Assembly (NCBI GenBank): GCA_030323885.1
Contig: CM059199.1
Location: 76,914,781-76,978,780 of the forward strand
Direction of reading: 5' to 3'
DNA length: 64,000 bases
Source of the DNA: Branchipolynoe longqiensis
Taxonomy: Eukaryota; Annelida; Polychaeta; Phyllodocida; Polynoidae
Part shown: piece by piece, positions 41,251 through 53,500 of the stretch
Layout: each line of letters opens with the position of its first letter
Numbering within the stretch: the stretch's first letter is position 1
Notes under the pieces: generated by a model
Seen by the model: the letters and a program-made list of their open reading frames with translations, nothing else
What the model was told of the DNA's origin: nothing
Database searches by the model: none
Position numbers and translations under genes: made by a program

Positions 41251-41557
41251 GGGTTAAGTGCTGAGGGTGTGTATTGATTGTTGTGATGATTTGGTTTTCT
41301 GATTTGATTGTTTTCCTGTTATGTCATTTCTGCCTCTAATTATGTTCTATACTGTTACTGCACTGCATCGGAAGCCTGTTCTTCCAGTTCGTCAGGTTAC
41401 ACTACCTGCTGTACATCACCATGTGACAGTTATCGGAGCCAGACTCCTGCTTGCCTACGAGGCGTATCGAATTGTGCAGTATGTTCACTTGATGTCATAA
41501 TCAATAAATGATGATCATAATGTTTGTCTGTTGTCCTTTGTCTGAGTGTCGGGAATT
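41251..41557 (+). repeat. YR element split direct repeat B2
   Basis: Second copy of B1, ending GTCGGGAATT at the right boundary of the element. The AT microsatellite resumes at 41558 with ATGCAATAATAAT, which fits the left flank ending at 35894 without a duplication. Confidence 0.92.
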
Positions 41558-42262
41558 ATGCAATAATAATACATAATACAATAACAATACATAATACAAT
41601 AATAATACACGATACAATAATAATACATGATACAATAACACTACATAATACAATAATACATAATACAATAATAATACATAATACAATAACACTACATACT
41701 ACAATAATACTACATAATACGATAATAATACATAATGCAATAATAATACATAATACAATAATAATAATAATCCAATAATAATACATAATACAGTAATAAT
41801 AATACAATAATACATAATACAATAATACATAATACAATAATAATACATAATAAATACAATAATACATAATACAATAATAATACACAATACTATAATAATA
41901 CATCATACAATAATAAAACACAATACAATAATAACACATAATACAATAATAATACATAATACAATAATACATAATAAAATAATGCTACATAATACAATAA
42001 TACATCATACAATAATAAAACACAATACAATAATAACACATAATACAATAATAATACATAATACAATAATACATAATAAAATAATGCTACATAATACAAT
42101 AATACATCATACAATAATAAAACATAATACAATAATACATAATACAATAATAATATACAATACAAAAATAATACATAATACAATAATACATAATACAATA
42201 ATAATACATAATACAATAATAATACATAATACAATAATGCATAATACAATAATACATAATTA
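41558..42262. repeat. AT-rich microsatellite, right part
   Basis: Same unit family as 35345-35894. It includes an internal duplication of about 100 bp (segments with AAAATAATGCTACATAATAC near 41973 and 42075). It ends where unique sequence starts at about 42263. Confidence 0.94.
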
Positions 42263-42389
42263 CTTAGCAACCAATGCTAAGGGGTGCACATTTCAAAGAG
42301 GCTCCATATGTGAAAATGTGTCGCATGGTCTATATTATACGGATACCAAGCTTCATGCTTATTAGTTTCATCATGAAGTGAGATACTTG

Positions 42390-42709
42390 TGTAGTGGTGT
42401 GCACTGACCTCTCAGGCAAGGAGCCGCATAGACAGGTAGGCGTGGGTAGTGTGTTGATATCAGGGAGCTTAGGTGGTGTAATGGTTAGCACACTGGCCCA
42501 GAATGCAAAGAGATGTGGCTTCGAGTCCCGCTCTAGGTACAATATTTCCCATTTTCACCACCCCCATGACACTGGTTGCCGTGACCATGATCCTGTACAA
42601 GCTACACGCTGTATGGTTGTTGAACCTACCCTGTGTAAGTAAGTGTGTTGCATTGACTGTGTGTATGTAATTGTAAGCATTACAAGACTTACAATTCCAG
42701 GGGGACGAG
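42390..42709 (+). mobile_element. tRNA-derived SINE-like unit, full length (320 bp), copy 3
   Basis: It runs TGTAGTGG to GGGGGACGAG. The tRNA-like head at 42467-42539 has the A-box region TGGTGTAATGGTTAGCAC and a B box TTCGAGTCCC. Similarity is best to tRNA-Gln, but the anticodon arm is degenerate, so it is not a functional tRNA gene. The 3' half carries the ATTGTAAG/CTTACAAT stem. Confidence 0.85.
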
Positions 42710-42868
42710 TGTAGTGGTCTGCACTGACCTCTCAGGCAAGGAGCCGCATAGACAGGTAGGCATGGGTAGTGTGCTGATATCAGGGAGCCTATGTAGTGTA
42801 ATGGTTAGCACACTGGCCCGGAATGCAAAGCGATGTGGGTTCGAGTCCCGCTCTAGGCACAATATTTC
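42710..42868 (+). mobile_element. tRNA-derived SINE-like unit, 3'-truncated copy 4
   Basis: Begins at the very next base after copy 3, giving the same GACGAG-TGTAGTGG junction as in the minus-strand dimer at 5812-6315. The tRNA-like head is at 42787-42859. It stops at CACAATATTTCC, where the 46-bp satellite begins. Confidence 0.85.
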
Positions 42869-45800
42869 CTGCTGCATCCATGTTGACATGTACTGTCAGT
42901 GTGTAGGTACAGAACACACATGCATCCATGTGGACATGTACTGTCAGTGTGTAAGTACAGAACTGCTGCATCCATGTTGACATGTACTGTCAGTGTGTAG
43001 GTACAGAACACACATGCATCCATGTGGACATGTACTGTCAGTGTGTAAGTACAGAACTGCTGCATCCATGTGGACATGTACTGTCAGTGTGTAGGTACAG
43101 AACTGCTGCATCCATGTGGACATGTACTGTCAGTGTGTAGGTACAGAACTGCTGCATCCATGTGGACATGTACTGTCAGTGTGTAAGTACAGAACTGCTG
43201 CATCCATGTGGACATGTACTGTCAGTGTGTCGGTACAGAACTGGGGCAGACATGTTGACATGTACTGTCAGTGTGTAGGTACAGAACTGCTGCATCCATG
43301 TGGACATGTACTGTCAGTGTGTAGGTACAGAACTGGAGTAGACATGTGGACATGTACTGTCAGTGTGTAGGTACACAACTGGGGCAGACATGTGGACATG
43401 TACTGTCAGTGTGTAGGTACATAACTGCTGCATCCATGTGGACATGTACTGTCAGTGTGTAGGTACAGAACTGCTGCATCCATGTGGACATGTACTGTCA
43501 GTGTGTAGGTACAGAACTGCTGCATCCATGTGGACATGTACTGTCAGTGTGAAGGTACAGAACTGCTGCATCCATGTGGACATGTACTGTCAGTGTGTAG
43601 GTACAGAACTGCTGCATCCATGTGGACATGTACTGTCAGTGTGTAGGTACAGAACTGGGGCAGACATGTGGACATGTACTGTCAGTGTGTAGGTACAGAA
43701 CTGCTGCATCCATGTGGACATGTACTGTCAGTGTGTAGGTACAGAACTGCTGCATCCATGTGGACATGTACTGTCAGTGTGTAGGTACAGAACTGCTGCA
43801 TCCATGTGGACATGTACTGTCAGTGTGTAGGTACAGAACTGCTGCATCCATGTTGACATGTACTGTCACAGTGTAGGTACAGAACTGGGGCAGACATGTG
43901 ACATGTACTGTCAGTGTGTATGTACAGAACTGGGGCAGACATGTTGACAGCTGCTGTCAGTGTGTATGTACAGAACTGCTGCATCCATGTGGACATGTAC
44001 TGTCAGTGTGTAGGTACAGAACTGGGCAGACATGTAGACATGCAGCGCAGTGTGTAGGTACAGAACTGTGACAGACATGTTGACAGCTGTTGTCAGTGTG
44101 TAGGTACAGAACTGCTGCATCCATGTGGACAGTGCTGTCAGTGTGTAGGTACAGAACTGCTGCATCCATGTTGACATGTACTGTCAGTGTGTAGGTACAG
44201 AACTGGTGCATCATGTTGACATGTACTGTCAGTGTGTAGGTACAGAACTGCTGCATCAATGTGGACAGTATCTGTCAGTGAGTAGGTACAGAACTGCTGT
44301 GTCCATGTTGACATGTACTGTCAGTGTGTAGGTACAGACACTGCTGCATCCATGTGGACATGTACTGTCAGTGTGTAGGTACAGAACTGCTGCATCCATG
44401 TTGACAGCTACTGTCAGTGTGTAGGTACAGAACTGCTGCATCCATGTTGACATGTACTGTCAGTGTGTAGGTACAGAACTGCTGCATCCATGTGGACATG
44501 TACTGTCAGTGTGTAGGTACAGAACTGCTGCATCCATGTTGACATGTACTGTCAGTGTGTAGGTACAGAACTGCTGGCATGCCATGTGGACATGTACTGT
44601 CAGTGTGTAGGTACAGAACTGCTGCATCCATGTGGACATGTACTGTCAGTGTGTAGGTACAGAACTGCTGCATCCATGTGGACATGTACTGTCAGTGTGT
44701 AGGTACAGAACTGCTGCATCCATGTGGACATGTACTGTCAGTGTGTAGGTACAGAACTGCTGCATCCATGTGGACATGTACTGTCAGTGTGTAGGTACAG
44801 AACTGCTGCATCCATGTGGACATGTACTGTCAGTGTGTAGGTACAGAACTGGGGCAGACATGTGGACATGTACTGTCAGTGTGTAGGTACATAACTGGGG
44901 CAGACATGTGGACATGTACTGTCAGTGTGTAGGTACAGAACTGCTGCATCCATGTAGACATGTACTGTCAGTGTGTAGGTACAGAACTGCTGCATCCATG
45001 TGGACATGTACTGTCAGTGTGTAGGTTCAGAACTGGGGAAGACATGTTGACATGTACTGTCCCAGTGTAGGTACAGAACTGGGGCAGACATGCTAACATG
45101 TACTTTCAGTGTGTATATACAGAACTGGGGCAGACATGTTGACAGCTGCTCTCAGTGTGTATGTACATAACTGCTGCATCCATGTCGACATGTACTGTCA
45201 GTGTGTAGGTACAGAACTGGGGCAGACATGTAGACATGCAGCGCCAGTGTCTAGGTACAGAACTGGGACAGACATGTTGACAGCTGTTGTCAGTGTGTAG
45301 GTACAGAACTGGGGCAGACATGTGGACAGCTGCTGTCAGTGTGTAGGTACAGAACTGCTGAATCCATGTTGACATGTACTCTCAGTCTGTAGGTACAGAA
45401 CTGGGATATGTTGACAGCTGCTGTCAGTGTGTAGGTACAGAACTTCTGCGTCAATGTTGACAGCATCTGTCAATGAGTAGGTACATAACTGCTGTGTTAA
45501 TGTTGACATGTACTGTCCGTGTGTAGGTACAACACTGCTGTGTCAATCTTGACATGTACTGTCAATGTGTAGGTACATAACTGCTGCGTCAATGTTGACA
45601 GCTGCTGTCAGTGTGTAGGTACAGAACTGCTGCATCAATTTTTACATGTACTGTCAGTGTTTAGGTACAACACTGCTATGTCAATGTTGACATGCACTGT
45701 TAGTGTGTAGGTACAGAACTGCTGCGTCAATGTTGACATATGCTGTCAGTGTGTAGGTACAGAACTGGGGCAGACATGTTGATAACTGCTGTCAATGTGT

Positions 45801-47050
45801 AAGTACAGAACTGGGGCAGACATGTTGACAACTGCTGCCAACGTGTAAGTACAGAACTGGGGCAGACATATTGACAACTGCTGTCAATGTGTAGGTACAT
45901 AGCTGGGGCAGACATGTCGACAGCTGCTGTCAATGTGTATGTACATAACTGGGGCAGACATGTGGACAGCTGCTGTCAGTGTGTAGGTACACAACTGCTG
46001 AATCCATGTTGACATGTACTCTCAGTCTGTAGGTACAGAACTGGGATATGTTGACAGCTGCTGTCAGTGTGTAGGTACAGAACTGCTGCGTCAATGTTGA
46101 CAGCATCTGTCAATGAGTAGGTACATAACTGCTGTGTTAATGTTGACATGTACTGTCCGTGTGTAGGTACAACACTGCTCTGTCAATCTTGACATGTACT
46201 GTCAATGTGTAGGTACATAACTGCTGCGTCAATGTTGACAGCTGCTGTCAGTGTGTAGGTACAGAACTGCTGCATCAATTTTTACATGTACTGTCAGTGT
46301 TTAGGTACAACACTGCTATGTCAATGTTGACATGCACTGTTAGTGTGTAGGTACAGAACTGCTGCGTCAATGTTGACATATGCTGTCAGTGTGTAGGTAC
46401 AGAACTGGGGCAGACATGTTGATAACTACTGTCAATGTGTAAGTACAGAACTGGGGCAGACATGTTGACAACTGCTGCCAACGTGTAAGTACAGAACTGG
46501 GGCAGACATATTGACAACTGCTGTCAATGTGTAGGTACATAGCTGGGGAAGACATGTCGACAGCTGCTGTCAATGTGTATGTACAGAACTGGGGCAGACA
46601 TGTTGACAGCTGCTGTCAATGTGTAGGTACAGAACTGGGGCAGACATGTTGACAGCTGCTGTCAGTGGGTAGGTACAGAACTGGGGCAGACATGTTAACA
46701 GCTGCTGTCAGTGGGTAGGTACAGAACTGGGGCAGACATGTTGACAGCTGCTGTCAGTGGGTAGGTACAGAACTGGGGCAGACATGTTGACAGCTGCTGT
46801 CAGTGGGTAGGTACAGAACTGGGGCGACATGTTAACAGCTGCTGTCAGTGGGTAGGTACAGAACTGGGGCAGACATGTTGACAGCTGCTGTCAATGTGTA
46901 GGTACAGAACTGGGGCAGACATGTTGACAGCTGCTGTCAGTGGGTAGGTACAGAACTGGGGCAGACATGTTAACAGCTGCTGTCAGTGGGTAGGTACAGA
47001 ACTGGGGCAGACATGTTGACAGCTGCTGTCAGTGGGTAGGTACAGAACTG
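42869..47050. repeat. 46-bp satellite with two monomer types and a 640-bp duplication
   Basis: The unit is about 46 bp, GACATGTACTGTCAGTGTGT followed by AGGTACAGAACTG, with two alternative endings (CTGCATCCATGTG or GGGCAGACATGTT). A block of about 640 bp (14 units) at about 45305-45945 is repeated at about 45945-46585 with few changes. The end 46600-47050 is homogeneous for the GGGCAGACATGTTGACAGCT type. Confidence 0.94.
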
Positions 47051-47335
47051 TATGTTGACGGTTGGTGCATTGTCAATATCCACGGGACAGCATCCAGTAC
47101 CCGCAATTACCGGGATAAACAACTGTAGCCTATTAAGTTGATTTAAAATACACATCATCTTAAAGTAATTAACCTAATTAAAGCTTACTCAAATATTATT
47201 TAGCAACTAGCAAGCTATAAATAACACAGGCATAGGGGATAGAATAAACATAAGAGGGTGCGGGTTTGGGGATGGTAAGGTGGGTGAGAAGTAAGTGTAA
47301 GGTGAGGAAAACCTTTACTGTACACAGAAGGCAGT
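47051..47335. other. Unique AT-rich spacer between two satellites
   Basis: No gene, RNA or transposon end recognised in these 285 bp. Confidence 0.5.
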
Positions 47336-49384
47336 CAGGGGCAGCCTTCATTATACATGCGGGCACCCTTCATTATGCACGCGGGCAGCCTTCATTATGC
47401 ACGTGGGCAGCCTTGATCATACACATGGGCAGCCTTCATTATACACCTGTACATCCTTCATAATACACGTGGGCAGCCTTCATAATACACGTGGGCAGCC
47501 TTCATTATACACCTGTACAGCCTTCATAATACACATGGGCAGCCTTCATGATACATGTGGGCAGCCCTCATTATACATGTGGACAACCTTCAATATACAT
47601 GTGGGAAGCCTTCATAATACATGTGGGCAGCCTTCATTATACATGTGGACAGCCTTCATAATACACGTGGGCAGCCTTCATCATACACGTGGGCAGCCTT
47701 TATTATACACATGGACAGCCTTCATAATACACATGGGCAGCCTTCATCATACACGTGGGCAGCCTTCATTATACACCTGCACAGCCTTCATAATACACGT
47801 GGGCAACCTTCATTATACATGTGGGCAGCCCTCATTGTACACGTGGGCAGCCTTCAATATGCATGCGGGAAGCCTTCATTATACACATGGGCAGCATTCA
47901 TAATAGACGTGGGCAGCCTTCATTATACACATGGACAGCCTTCATAATACACGTGGGCAGCCTTCATTAAACACGTGGACACCCTTCATTATACATGTGG
48001 GTAACCTACATTATACATGTGGGCAGCCTTCATTATACACTTGGGCATCCTTCATTATACATATGGGCAGCCTTCATTATTCATGGGGGCAGCCTTCATT
48101 ATACACATGGGCAGCCTTCATTACACATGAGGGCAGCCTTCATTACACACGTGGACAGCCTTCATTACACACGTGTGGGTAGCCTTTAGTATACAATTGG
48201 GCAGCCGTCATTATACATGTGGGCAGCCTTCATTATACATGTGGGCAGCCTTCATTATACACATGGACAGCCTTCATAATACACATAGGCAGCCTTCATT
48301 ATACATGTGGGCAGCCGTCATTATACATGTGGGCAGCCTTCATTTTACACGTGGACAGCCTTCATAATACACTTGGGCAGCCTTCATTATACATGTGGGC
48401 AGCCTTCATTATACACATGGGCAGCCTTCATAACACATGTGGGCAGCCTTCATTATACATGTGGGTAGCCTTCATTATATACACCAGCATCCTTCATTAT
48501 ACACGTGGGCAGCCTTCATTATGCACGCAGGCAGCCTTCATTATGCACGTGGGCAGCCTTCATTATGCATGTGGAGATCCTTCATTATACACCTCAGCAG
48601 CCTGCATTATACATGCGGGCAGCCTTCATCATACATGTGGGCACCCTTCATTATACATGCGGGCAGCCTTCATTATATACATGGGCATCCGTAATTATAC
48701 GTGTGGGCAGCCTTCATTATACACATGTGCAGCCTTCATTATACATGTGGGCAGCCTTCATTATACACATGTGCAGCCTTCATTATACATGTGGGCAGCC
48801 TTCATTATACACATTGGCAGCCTTCATTATACAGGTGGGTAGCCTTCATTTTACATGTGGGCAGCCTTCATTATACACATAGGCAGCCTTCATTATACAT
48901 GTGGGCAGCCTTCATTATACACATGGGTGGCCTTCATTATTCATGTGGGCAGCCTTCATCATACACAAGGGCAGCCTTCATTATGCTCGTGGGCAGCCTT
49001 CTCTATACATGTGGGCAGCCTACATTATGGACATGGACAGCCTTCATTATACATGCGGGCAGCCTTCATTATGCACATCGGAAGCCTTCAGTACACATGG
49101 GCAGCCTTCATTATACATGTGAGCAGCCTTCATTATACACATGGGGAGCCTTCATTATACATATGGGGAGCCTTCATTGTACACGTGGGCAGCCTTCATT
49201 ATACACATGGGTATCCTTCATTATTCCTGTGGGCAGCCTTCATTATACACCTGGGCAGCCTTCATTAATCACATGTGCAGCCTTCATTATACACTTGGGC
49301 AGCCTTCATTATACACTTGGGCATCCTTCATTATACACATGGGCAGCCTTCATTATTCATGCAGGCAGCCTTCATTATACACAT
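47336..49384. repeat. 22-bp satellite, left part
   Basis: Unit GGGCAGCCTTCATTATACAC plus AT, about 93 diverged copies. Eleven-codon-doublet frames (FIIHVGSLHYTCGQPS type) result from 22 bp times 3 being 22 codons. Cut at 49384 by the gypsy element. Confidence 0.95.
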
Positions 49385-49500
49385 TGTAATATATGTAGTG
49401 TATGAACGCCCTGCCATAATATTGTATGACATCACTACGAAGGATAGCTAATAAAGTCAGTTACGTTACAAGAACTCACGGTGTTAACACATCCTTTACA
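49385..49500 (+). repeat. Gypsy 5' LTR (116 bp)
   Basis: Begins TGTAATATATGTAG and ends CCTTTACA (TG...CA). It contains an AATAAA at 49450-49455 and a CRE-like TGACATCA. It differs from the 3' LTR at five bases plus a 2-bp indel. Immediately downstream, TGGTGTCAGA (49501-49510) is a plausible primer-binding site similar to the initiator-Met type TGGTATCAGA. Confidence 0.93.
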
Positions 49501-49531
49501 TGGTGTCAGATATTACGGGTATTCGACTGAG

Positions 49532-50221
49532 ATGGCCCTACACGGCCTAAAACCCCCAGGACCATTAATTTTAGACGAACACATGGCGATAAGTTGGAGA
49601 TCGTGGTTTCACTCATACGAGATATATGCCACAGCTGCCGGAGTTTCAACAAAAACAGAGAAGATACAATGCTGTGTCTTTTTGCATGTCGCTGGAGTGG
49701 AAGCTCAGAAAATACACCAGACGTTTGAATTTGAAACTGCGGATAAAGAAAAAATAGCACCGTTAATTGCCGCATTTTCACATTACTGTGAGGATAAAAC
49801 GAATAGAACAGTTGTAAGGTATGAATTCAACACATTTAATCAGACAAGTGAGAATATGGACACGTATATACGAGAGTTAAAGCACCGAATCCAGTTCTGT
49901 TGTTATGAGACGTTAGAGGCTTCTTTATTGTGTGATCGTCTCGTGTGTGGAGTTAAAGACAATGACCTGAGGAACAAACTATTGCAATCGCCTAAATTGT
50001 CATTGGAGACCTGCATTCAATTGTGTCGATTAAGTGAAAATACAGCAGCACAAGTGACGAATAATGTCGAGAGTCGAATTGATGCTGTCGATTCTCGTTA
50101 CGTCAAGCGTGAGGGACCAGTAGAACGAACGTCGCCATGGGGACCGCGGACAACAACTCGGTATCAACAACATCCCCAACGGTCACAACTTTCCACAACA
50201 CGATGTGATCGTTGTGGTTAT
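49532..50221 (+). pseudogene. Gypsy Gag, interrupted by the SINE-like unit
   Basis: The ATG at 49532 is the first after the primer-binding site. The frame reads MALHGLKPPGPLILDE and a capsid-like helical region (WRSWFHSYEIYATAAG, IQCCVFLHVAG, YIRELKHRIQFC) for 230 codons. It breaks inside the first zinc-knuckle (CDRCGY) at 50221, where the nested element starts. The second knuckle, CAGCHRIGHFIKVC (CX2CX4HX4C-like), appears after the insertion at about 50563-50604. The His and last Cys of the first knuckle are missing, so some host sequence was lost at the insertion. Confidence 0.88.
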
Positions 50222-50542
50222 TGTAGTGGTCTGCACTGACCTCTCAGGCAAGTAACCACATAGACAGGTAGGCGTGGGGAGTGTGTTGATATCAGGGAGC
50301 CTAGGTGGTGTAATGGTTAGCACACTGGCCCGGAATGCAAAGAGATGTGGGTTCGAGTCCCGCTCTAGGCACAGTATTTCCCATTTTCATCACCCCCATG
50401 ACACTGGTTGCCGTGATCAGGATCCTGTACAAGCTTTGCGCTGTATGGTTGTTGAACCTACCCTGTGTATGTATGTGTTAGTGCATTGCCTGTATGTATG
50501 TAATTGTAAGCATTACAAGACTTACAATTCCAGGGGGACGAG
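50222..50542 (+). mobile_element. tRNA-derived SINE-like unit inside gypsy Gag (321 bp), copy 5
   Basis: Monomer with the same ends as the other copies (TGTAGTGG to GGGGGACGAG). Its tRNA-like head is at about 50299-50372 (TGGTGTAATGGTTAGCAC, GGTTCGAGTCCC). No target duplication is evident: the left flank is GGTTAT and the right flank TCTTGC. It is younger than the gypsy insertion. Confidence 0.87.
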
Positions 50543-53500
50543 TCTTGCAAAAGGGAAAGAGTGCGCGGGTTGTCATAGAATCGGCCACTTCATCAAGGTA
50601 TGCCGTCAACAAAAGAGACAACAACAGAATGTGCCAGTGTATGGAATTGACATTACTCCGGATTGTATGCTTGAAAGTGATGATCGACATGTACAACAGC
50701 AGGTGGATGTCGGGGAGTACGATTTATTTGTGGGTACCATCTACGACAATGACGTGCATCACAATGATTTATGGTATGAGACAGTCGTCATCGATGGCCG
50801 AAATGTGTCTTTTAAATTAGACACTGGCTCTGAGGCGAATATTTTGCCTCTGAGTGTCTACAAGTCGATCCAGGGTGCTACCTTGGACCCTTCAAAATGT
50901 CAATTGATTACATATGGAGGCCACAAGATCAAGCCTGTTGGTATGACAACACTGACTGTCAACAATGTCAGGATGAGGTTTCAAGTCACAGATGTTGGAT
51001 GTGCGATACTGGGAAAGTAGGCTTGTGTCAAATTAGGAATGCTAGCACGCATTGACACAATACACACTGATCCTGAAGTTGAAGATGCAAACAACATGGT
51101 AAAGAAATATTCTGATGTGTTTGAGGGTTTGGGTTTAATTAAGTCAAATGCAAAAATATATGTTAATGCAAATGTACAACCGATTATTGACCCGCCTCGC
51201 AGGATACCTTTAGCAATAGCTGAGGATGTGCAAAGAGAGTTAAACCGTATGGTAAATTTGGGGATAATAGTAAAGCAAGAGGACCCAACTCCTTGGGTCA
51301 GTTCTATAACAATTGTACGAAAGCCGGGTAAACTCCGGATTTGCCTAGATCCTACCAAACTAAATCAGGCTATTTTAAGGGGTCCGTACCCTGTACGAAC
51401 AGTTGAGGAAGTAGTCGCAAACATACACGGTGCTAATTATTTTTCGGTATTAGATGCAAATAGCGGGTATTGGCAGATCCAATTAGACGATCCTAGTTCA
51501 CTATTGTGTACATTCAACACACCTTGGGGAAGATTTCGGTACACACGTTTAAAACTCGGTATCAAAACTGCTGGTGATATATTCATTCAAGAAATGAATA
51601 CCATATTATCCGGTTTGCCTGGTGTTCACGTAATTTCGGATGACATTTTGATACATGGAGTAACGGTACAAGAGCACAATGTACGCTTGGAGTCTGTCTT
51701 AAAACGTGCTCGTGAGGTTCACCTCAAATTGAACCCTAAAAAGTCTAAAATTTCTAAGACAAGCATCAATTACGTGGGTCATTTAATCACATCAAGGGGG
51801 CTTCAACCAAACGCAGACAGGATCCAAGCTATCATTGACATGCCGGTGCCGACAGATAAAGCTGCGGTTCAGCATTTTTTAGGGATGATTGGTTATGTCA
51901 GCAAATTTATTCCGAATATGGCGCATATTAGTAAACCGTTGAGAACTGTTATTCAAAAGAATATTGTGTGGCACTGGGATTCAGAACAGAATAAGGCTTT
52001 TATGGAATTGAAGGACCTATTGACTACTGCACCTGTATTTCAGTATTTTAATAAACATGAAAAAATTGTAATCCAAGTGGATGCATCGAAATATGGGTTG
52101 GGCGTAACATTATTCCAATGTGACAAGCCTGTGGCCATGGCATCATCATCATCATCATGCTGTCGGTCGTGATGCGACAAAGACTGCTTTCTTTACTTGA
52201 GTGCCGCTCTCCATTTAGCTCTCTGCTGTGAGAGTTACGTCCATGAGTCGGTCTTAACCATTTCATGAAAGCTGCCTGCAAAAGTGTTGAAGTGCTGCTC
52301 GCTTTTGCAAGTTACCAGCGGCACTCTCTCGGGGAGCAAATAGAGGTTTCACACCGGCAAGAACATGTCAAATCAGGCACAAAACTATTTGTCCCTGCAA
52401 TGGCTGGTCGGGAGATGTTGGGAGTTCCATACATCAACCGCCCTTAATTCTGCCACAGTGACATGGTTTTCTGTTTAGGGTTTGCTCCCTTAGCCTTCGG
52501 TTCGATCAAGAACCTGTACCACAAGGCAGTGGTTTACAACTCTGCAGGGCAGGGGCGTTAAATTCCCTGAGGTATTGCTATACCTGCAATACCTGCATCA
52601 AAGGCACTGGATAAAGCCCAGATCAGTTCTGCGGTTATCGAAAAAGAATTACTGGCCATATGTTTCGGCTGCCGAAAATTTCACGATTACTTTTATGGTA
52701 ATGAAGTTATTGTACACACAGATCACAAACCACTGGTATCCATAATGCTGAAACCCATTCATCAGTTATCCGCGAGGATGCAGAGAATGCGAATGAGACT
52801 GCAAAATTACAACATACACGTAACATATTTAAAGGGGTCAAACTTGTTCTTTTCAGATACACTTTCACAAGCTCACACTGCAGACATAAATCCAAACGAC
52901 CTCTATGACCAAGACTTCTCGGTGGCATCGATCAGTCTGAGTACAGATATTTTCCAAAGGATACAAGCAGATACAAATTTGGATAAAACATTACAGGGGG
53001 TAAAAGAATTAACATTGCATGGGTGGCCAGCAAATAACAACAATCTCGACCCTTCTGTTAAACCATATTTTATGTTCCGGCTTAATATAACATGGTTTGA
53101 TGATGTATTATTAATGGGAGAACAAATAATAATACCCAAGTCGATGCATCACGAGATTTTAAATAAATTGCATGAGTCCCATTTAGGGATTATCAAATGT
53201 AAGCAATTGGCTCGGGACACAGTGATTTGGCCTGGTTTAAACAAGCAAATTGAGGACAATGTATCCAGGTGCCATATTTGTCAAGTTTTTAGAAATGAAC
53301 AAGCTAGGGAACCATTGTTGAGTCATACCGTTCTATAAAGTGGGTATTGAATTATTCCATGTGAATGGTTTAAATTATATTTTAATTGTAGATTATTATT
53401 CCAAATTTCCTGAAGTTATGGAACTGATGTCAACTACTAGTAAGGCAGTTATTGCTGCATTGAAGCAAACTTTTGCGAGTTATGGTATACCCCGGTTTGT

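Larger units (their letters stand above)
35895..41557 (+). mobile_element. Tyrosine-recombinase retrotransposon with split direct repeats (PAT/Ngaro type)
   Basis: Complete 5663-bp element inserted in an AT microsatellite with no target duplication. The order is A1 (35895-36039), gag-like and RT/RNase H frames, recombinase, B1 (40769-41075), A2 (41076-41220), a 30-bp spacer, B2 (41251-41557). A1 and A2 differ at 1 of 145 positions, B1 and B2 at 2 of 307. This A-ORFs-B-A-B layout is the split-direct-repeat architecture known for PAT-like and Ngaro elements, where recombination into the genome uses a tyrosine recombinase in place of an integrase. The repeats indicate a recent insertion, yet the reading frames carry stops, so this copy was probably mobilised in trans. 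Confidence 0.9.

Noticed and set aside
42467..42539. Functional tRNA-Gln gene
   Set aside because: A and B box regions and the acceptor stem are recognisable but the anticodon arm does not fold, and the same head occurs in five dispersed units with shared flanks, so it is a SINE-like head.
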